A DNA stretch of 64,000 bases from the NCBI RefSeq assembly GCF_905397395.1, contig NZ_CAJPVH010000005.1, positions 1 through 64,000 on the forward strand, in the 5' to 3' direction. The notes under the pieces are model-generated. The model ran no database searches and had not been told where the DNA came from. It saw only the letters and a program-made list of their open reading frames with translations. The translations under genes were made by a program, and so were the position numbers. Shown here piece by piece: positions 61,378-64,000 of this stretch. Each line of letters starts with the position of its first letter. Within the stretch, counting starts at the first letter, position 1. This DNA is from Cupriavidus campinensis. GTDB taxonomy: Bacteria; Pseudomonadota; Gammaproteobacteria; Burkholderiales; Burkholderiaceae.

Positions 61378-62366
61378 ATCGCCACCTTGATGTCGTTGTC
61401 GCGGATCACGCGTTGCCAGCGCGCCAGCTCGCGGACGATATAGGCCCGGAGTTCGTCGGGCGTGGAGCCCTTGGCCTCGAAGCCCTGCTTGTGGAACTGC
61501 TCCACCACCTCGGGCGCCTTCAACGCGGTCAGCAGTGCGGCGTTCAGCTTGTCCACCACCGGACGCGGCGTCTTGGCCGGGGCGAGCAGGCTGTACCAGA
61601 GTTCGGCGTCGTAGCCCTTCAGGCCCGCCTCGTCGAACGATGGCAGGTCCGGCATCAGCGGCGTGCGGCGCTTGCCCGCAATGCCGAGCGCGCGCAGCTT
61701 GCCGGTCCGCACGTACTGGATGGCCGATGCGAACGTGGCGAACGAGACCTGCACCTGCCCGCCCATCAGGTCCGTGATGGACGGCCCGGTGCCGCGATAC
61801 GGCACGTGGAGCAGCTCGGTCTTGTTCATGCGCGCGAAGACCTCGCCGGCCAGATGCTGCGGCGTGCCGGGCCCGGGGCTGCTGTAGCTGATCTTGCCGG
61901 GATGGGCCTTGCTGTAGGCCATGAACTCGGCGAGCGTCCTGTAGGGCTGGTCGGGATTGGCCACCAGCATCAGCGGCACCGAGCCGATCAGCCCCACAGG
62001 TTCGAAATCGCGCTCGATCTGGAACGGCACCTTCATGCCCAGGTAGGGGTTCATCGTGATCTGGCTGGAGGCGATGACCAGCGTGTAGCCATCGGCCGGG
62101 GCATGGGCGACCAGATCGGCACCGAGGTTGCCGCCTGCGCCGGGCCGGTTCTCGATCACCACCGGCTGGCCGAGCTGCTTGCTCATCTGCGGCGCAATCA
62201 GCCGCGCCAGGATGTCGTTGCCGCCGCCGGGCGCGAACGGCACGATCAGCGTGACGGGCTTGGTGGGGAACGCCGGCTGGGCGCTGGCCGGGGCGGTGGC
62301 GCCGAGCGCGCAGGCCAGCCCCAGCAGCATCCGGGCGATGCGGAAGATGCGGAATCGTGTGGTCAT
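61374..62366 (-). CDS. Bug-family solute-binding protein (tripartite tricarboxylate type)
   Basis: The 330-residue periplasmic protein has a signal peptide (ending ASAQP) and the Bug hallmark FPTKPVTLIVPFAPGGGNDILARLIAP. AGGAGA precedes the start. Such proteins are greatly expanded in Bordetella, Cupriavidus and relatives, and most lack a TctAB partner nearby, as here. It probably binds a carboxylate that the enzymes around it process; the ligand is unknown. Confidence 0.93.
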   Translation of the reverse strand: MTTRFRIFRIARMLLGLACALGATAPASAQPAFPTKPVTLIVPFAPGGGNDILARLIAPQMSKQLGQPVVIENRPGAGGNLGADLVAHAPADGYTLVIASSQITMNPYLGMKVPFQIERDFEPVGLIGSVPLMLVANPDQPYRTLAEFMAYSKAHPGKISYSSPGPGTPQHLAGEVFARMNKTELLHVPYRGTGPSITDLMGGQVQVSFATFASAIQYVRTGKLRALGIAGKRRTPLMPDLPSFDEAGLKGYDAELWYSLLAPAKTPRPVVDKLNAALLTALKAPEVVEQFHKQGFEAKGSTPDELRAYIVRELARWQRVIRDNDIKVAM

Positions 62367-62407
62367 GGTTGTCTCCTGAGTGTCATTATGGATGGGGTGG
62401 GCCGCCC

Positions 62408-63211
62408 TCAGCGGCCCGTGAAACTTGGCGGCCGCTTCTCGGCGAATGCCTGCCGCCCTTCGGTGCGGTCCGCCGTGTCGCGCAGCACGCCCCAGTAGAG
62501 TTCGGTCAGCGCCTGCGCGTCGGCTTCGCCAAGGTGCGCGGTCTGGCGCGACAGCTTCTTGGCGGCCTGCACCGCCAGCGGGGCGTTGCGGGCCACGCGG
62601 TGCGCCAGCGTGAGCGCCCGCTCGGCCAGCATTGCAGCCGGCACGGTCTCGCTCACGAGGCCGATGCGGTGCGCCTCGGCGGCATCGATGCGCTCGCCGG
62701 TCAGCACCATCTGCATCGCATGGGCGGCGGGCACCGCCTTGAGCAGCCGGTGGAGGCCGGAGACCGCCGGAATCGATCCGACCGCCGCCTCGGGCAGGCC
62801 GAAGGTGGCGTTTTCCGATGCAATCCGCATATCGCACTGCAAGGCCATTTCCAGCCCCGCGCCGAGGCAGTGCCCGTTGACCGCCGCGATCAGCGGCTTC
62901 CACAGCGCCAGTCCGGACAGGTCCATCAGGCGGATATAGAGGCCGAGGTCGGCGGCGGGGTCCGGCGCCTGGAACAGCGCTTCCGCGTAGCTGGCCGGCG
63001 AGGTGCGCGTGCCCTTGAGGTCTGCGCCCGCGCAGAAGGCGCGCGTGCCGGCGCCGGTGAGCACGGCTACGCGGATATCGTCGCGGTCCCGGATCTCGGT
63101 CAGGTGGGCGCGCAGGGTGCGCAGCGCGGTCACGTCGAGCGCGTTGAGCGCCTCGGGGCGGTCGAGGGTCAGCACGGCCACGGCGCCGTCAAGGGTGAGG
63201 TGGACAGTCAT
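62408..63211 (-). CDS. Enoyl-CoA hydratase/isomerase family protein
   Basis: The 267-residue crotonase-fold protein has TLDRPEALNALD, the CoA loop GTRAFCAGADLKG and the oxyanion block AAVNGHCLGAGLEMALQCDMRIASENATFGLPEAAVGSIPAVSG. Glu in LPEAAVG fits one of the hydratase acids; the first Glu position is part of GLEMAL. AGGAGG precedes the start, which is 11 bases after the SDR stop. It acts on a CoA-thioester in the cluster's pathway. Confidence 0.92.
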   Translation of the reverse strand: MTVHLTLDGAVAVLTLDRPEALNALDVTALRTLRAHLTEIRDRDDIRVAVLTGAGTRAFCAGADLKGTRTSPASYAEALFQAPDPAADLGLYIRLMDLSGLALWKPLIAAVNGHCLGAGLEMALQCDMRIASENATFGLPEAAVGSIPAVSGLHRLLKAVPAAHAMQMVLTGERIDAAEAHRIGLVSETVPAAMLAERALTLAHRVARNAPLAVQAAKKLSRQTAHLGEADAQALTELYWGVLRDTADRTEGRQAFAEKRPPSFTGR

Positions 63212-63222
63212 GACGCCCCCTC

Positions 63223-63987
63223 CTACACGCTGGGCGACGACAGGCTGCGCCCGCCGCACACGTAGAGCGTCTGGCCGGTAACGTAGGACGCCTCCGGGGC
63301 CAGGAAGAAGTGCACGGCATTGGCGATATCGGCCGCCGTGCCAATCCGCTGCACCGGCACCGACTTCTGGAGCTTCGCCTGCACGTCCGGCGCGAAGTTG
63401 CGGAACAGCGGCGTGTCGACGATGCCCGGCGCCACCGCGTTCACCGTCACGCCCTTGCCGGCGAACTCGATGGCCAGCGAGCGCGTCAGGCTGACCACGC
63501 CGCCCTTCGCCGCCGAGTAATTGGCCTGCCCGAAGCCGCCAAGCCACGCCCGCGACGAAATATTGACGATGCGGCCGTAGCCCCGCTCGACCATGCCGGG
63601 CAGCGCGGCCCGGCAGCACAGGAACTGGGAGCGCAGGTTGGTGTTGATGACGAGGTCCCAGTCGTCGTCCGTCATCTTGAGGAAGCGCATGTCGCGTACG
63701 GCGCCGGCGTTGTTGACCAGGCCATCGACGGGGCCCATGGTGGCCGAGACATGGGCGAAGGCCGCGTTGACGGCGTCGCCATCGGTCAGGTCCACGGTCA
63801 CGCCCATGGCGCGGTGGCCGGCGTGGACCAGCCCGCCCACCGCGTCGGCCAGCGCCGTGGCATCGCGGTCGAACAGCGCCACGGTCATGCCCGATTCGGC
63901 CAGCCGCGTGGCGATGCCGAGGCCAATGCCGCGTGCGGCGCCGGTGACGACGGTGACCCGCCCGGTTTCGGAAGTGTTCGCATTCAT
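63223..63987 (-). CDS. Short-chain dehydrogenase/reductase, FabG-like
   Basis: The 254-residue enzyme has the SDR motifs TGAARGIG for NAD(P), NNAG, the Ser of NISSRAW, and YSAAK with the catalytic Tyr and Lys, and ends with VTGQTLYVCGG. In context it probably acts on a hydroxyacyl- or ketoacyl-CoA with the enoyl-CoA hydratase. GGGAG precedes the start at 63987. The cluster may extend beyond the right end of the window. Confidence 0.94.
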   Translation of the reverse strand: MNANTSETGRVTVVTGAARGIGLGIATRLAESGMTVALFDRDATALADAVGGLVHAGHRAMGVTVDLTDGDAVNAAFAHVSATMGPVDGLVNNAGAVRDMRFLKMTDDDWDLVINTNLRSQFLCCRAALPGMVERGYGRIVNISSRAWLGGFGQANYSAAKGGVVSLTRSLAIEFAGKGVTVNAVAPGIVDTPLFRNFAPDVQAKLQKSVPVQRIGTAADIANAVHFFLAPEASYVTGQTLYVCGGRSLSSPSV

Positions 63988-64000
63988 CTCAAACTCCCAG

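Overview
The window reads as chromosome or megaplasmid DNA of a GC-rich betaproteobacterium, most likely Burkholderiales of the Cupriavidus/Ralstonia type. The reasons are strong GC bias at third codon positions, a Bug-type solute-binding protein, several LysR/TetR/GntR regulators each beside one enzyme cluster, and an efflux cluster laid out like the Burkholderia llpE-bpeEF-oprC (ceo) locus. I see no rRNA, tRNA, CRISPR array, phage or insertion sequence. It looks like accessory metabolism of a soil or water organism.

Layout. 0-4 kb: a small lipoprotein, a eukaryotic-type class I aldolase, and an amidase divergent from a TetR regulator that share an operator. 4-8.7 kb: a NarL-type response regulator and hybrid histidine kinase, an aldehyde dehydrogenase, and a 55-residue membrane protein. 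8.8-11.4 kb: an 864-residue protein I cannot assign. 11.5-14.8 kb: a TetR / MFS exporter / old yellow enzyme set with a large operator. 14.9-20 kb: a lipoprotein Ntn-hydrolase acylase divergent from a GlxA-like regulator, then a class C beta-lactamase-fold esterase. 20-22 kb: phosphatidylserine synthase, a small monooxygenase, a DUF2127 membrane protein and a small secreted repeat protein. 22-30.7 kb: a MexEF-OprN/BpeEF-OprC type efflux operon headed by an alpha/beta hydrolase without its nucleophile, with a divergent LysR gene. 30.8-35.4 kb: a repeat/beta-propeller lipoprotein, a rubredoxin-tailed protein, a second old yellow enzyme and its LysR regulator. 35.5-39.5 kb: paoABC, a periplasmic molybdenum aldehyde oxidoreductase. 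39.8-46.2 kb: an amino-acid dehydrogenase of the DadA type, a lone NMT1-like binding protein, and a GntR-led polar amino acid ABC operon. 46.2-52.8 kb: a fatty acid hydroxylase/sterol desaturase, an OmpR/EnvZ-like pair, small envelope proteins, an M20 peptidase and a BON-domain protein. 52.9-58.6 kb: a cNMP-domain/Trx-fold/TrxR-like fusion and a second, diverged pao-type cluster. 58.8-64 kb: a LysR gene with a palindromic site, convergent on a CoA-linked cluster (SDR, enoyl-CoA hydratase, Bug protein, thioesterase, CoA transferase).

How the parts fit: many genes handle reactive or xenobiotic compounds (two aldehyde oxidoreductases, an aldehyde dehydrogenase, two old yellow enzymes, amidase, esterase, RND and MFS exporters). 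Most sit beside a dedicated regulator with a visible palindromic site. The best candidates for new biology are the 864-residue protein, the three-part cNMP/Trx/TrxR fusion lacking its CxxC, the Ser-less hydrolase heading the efflux operon, and the second pao-type cluster without a maturation gene.
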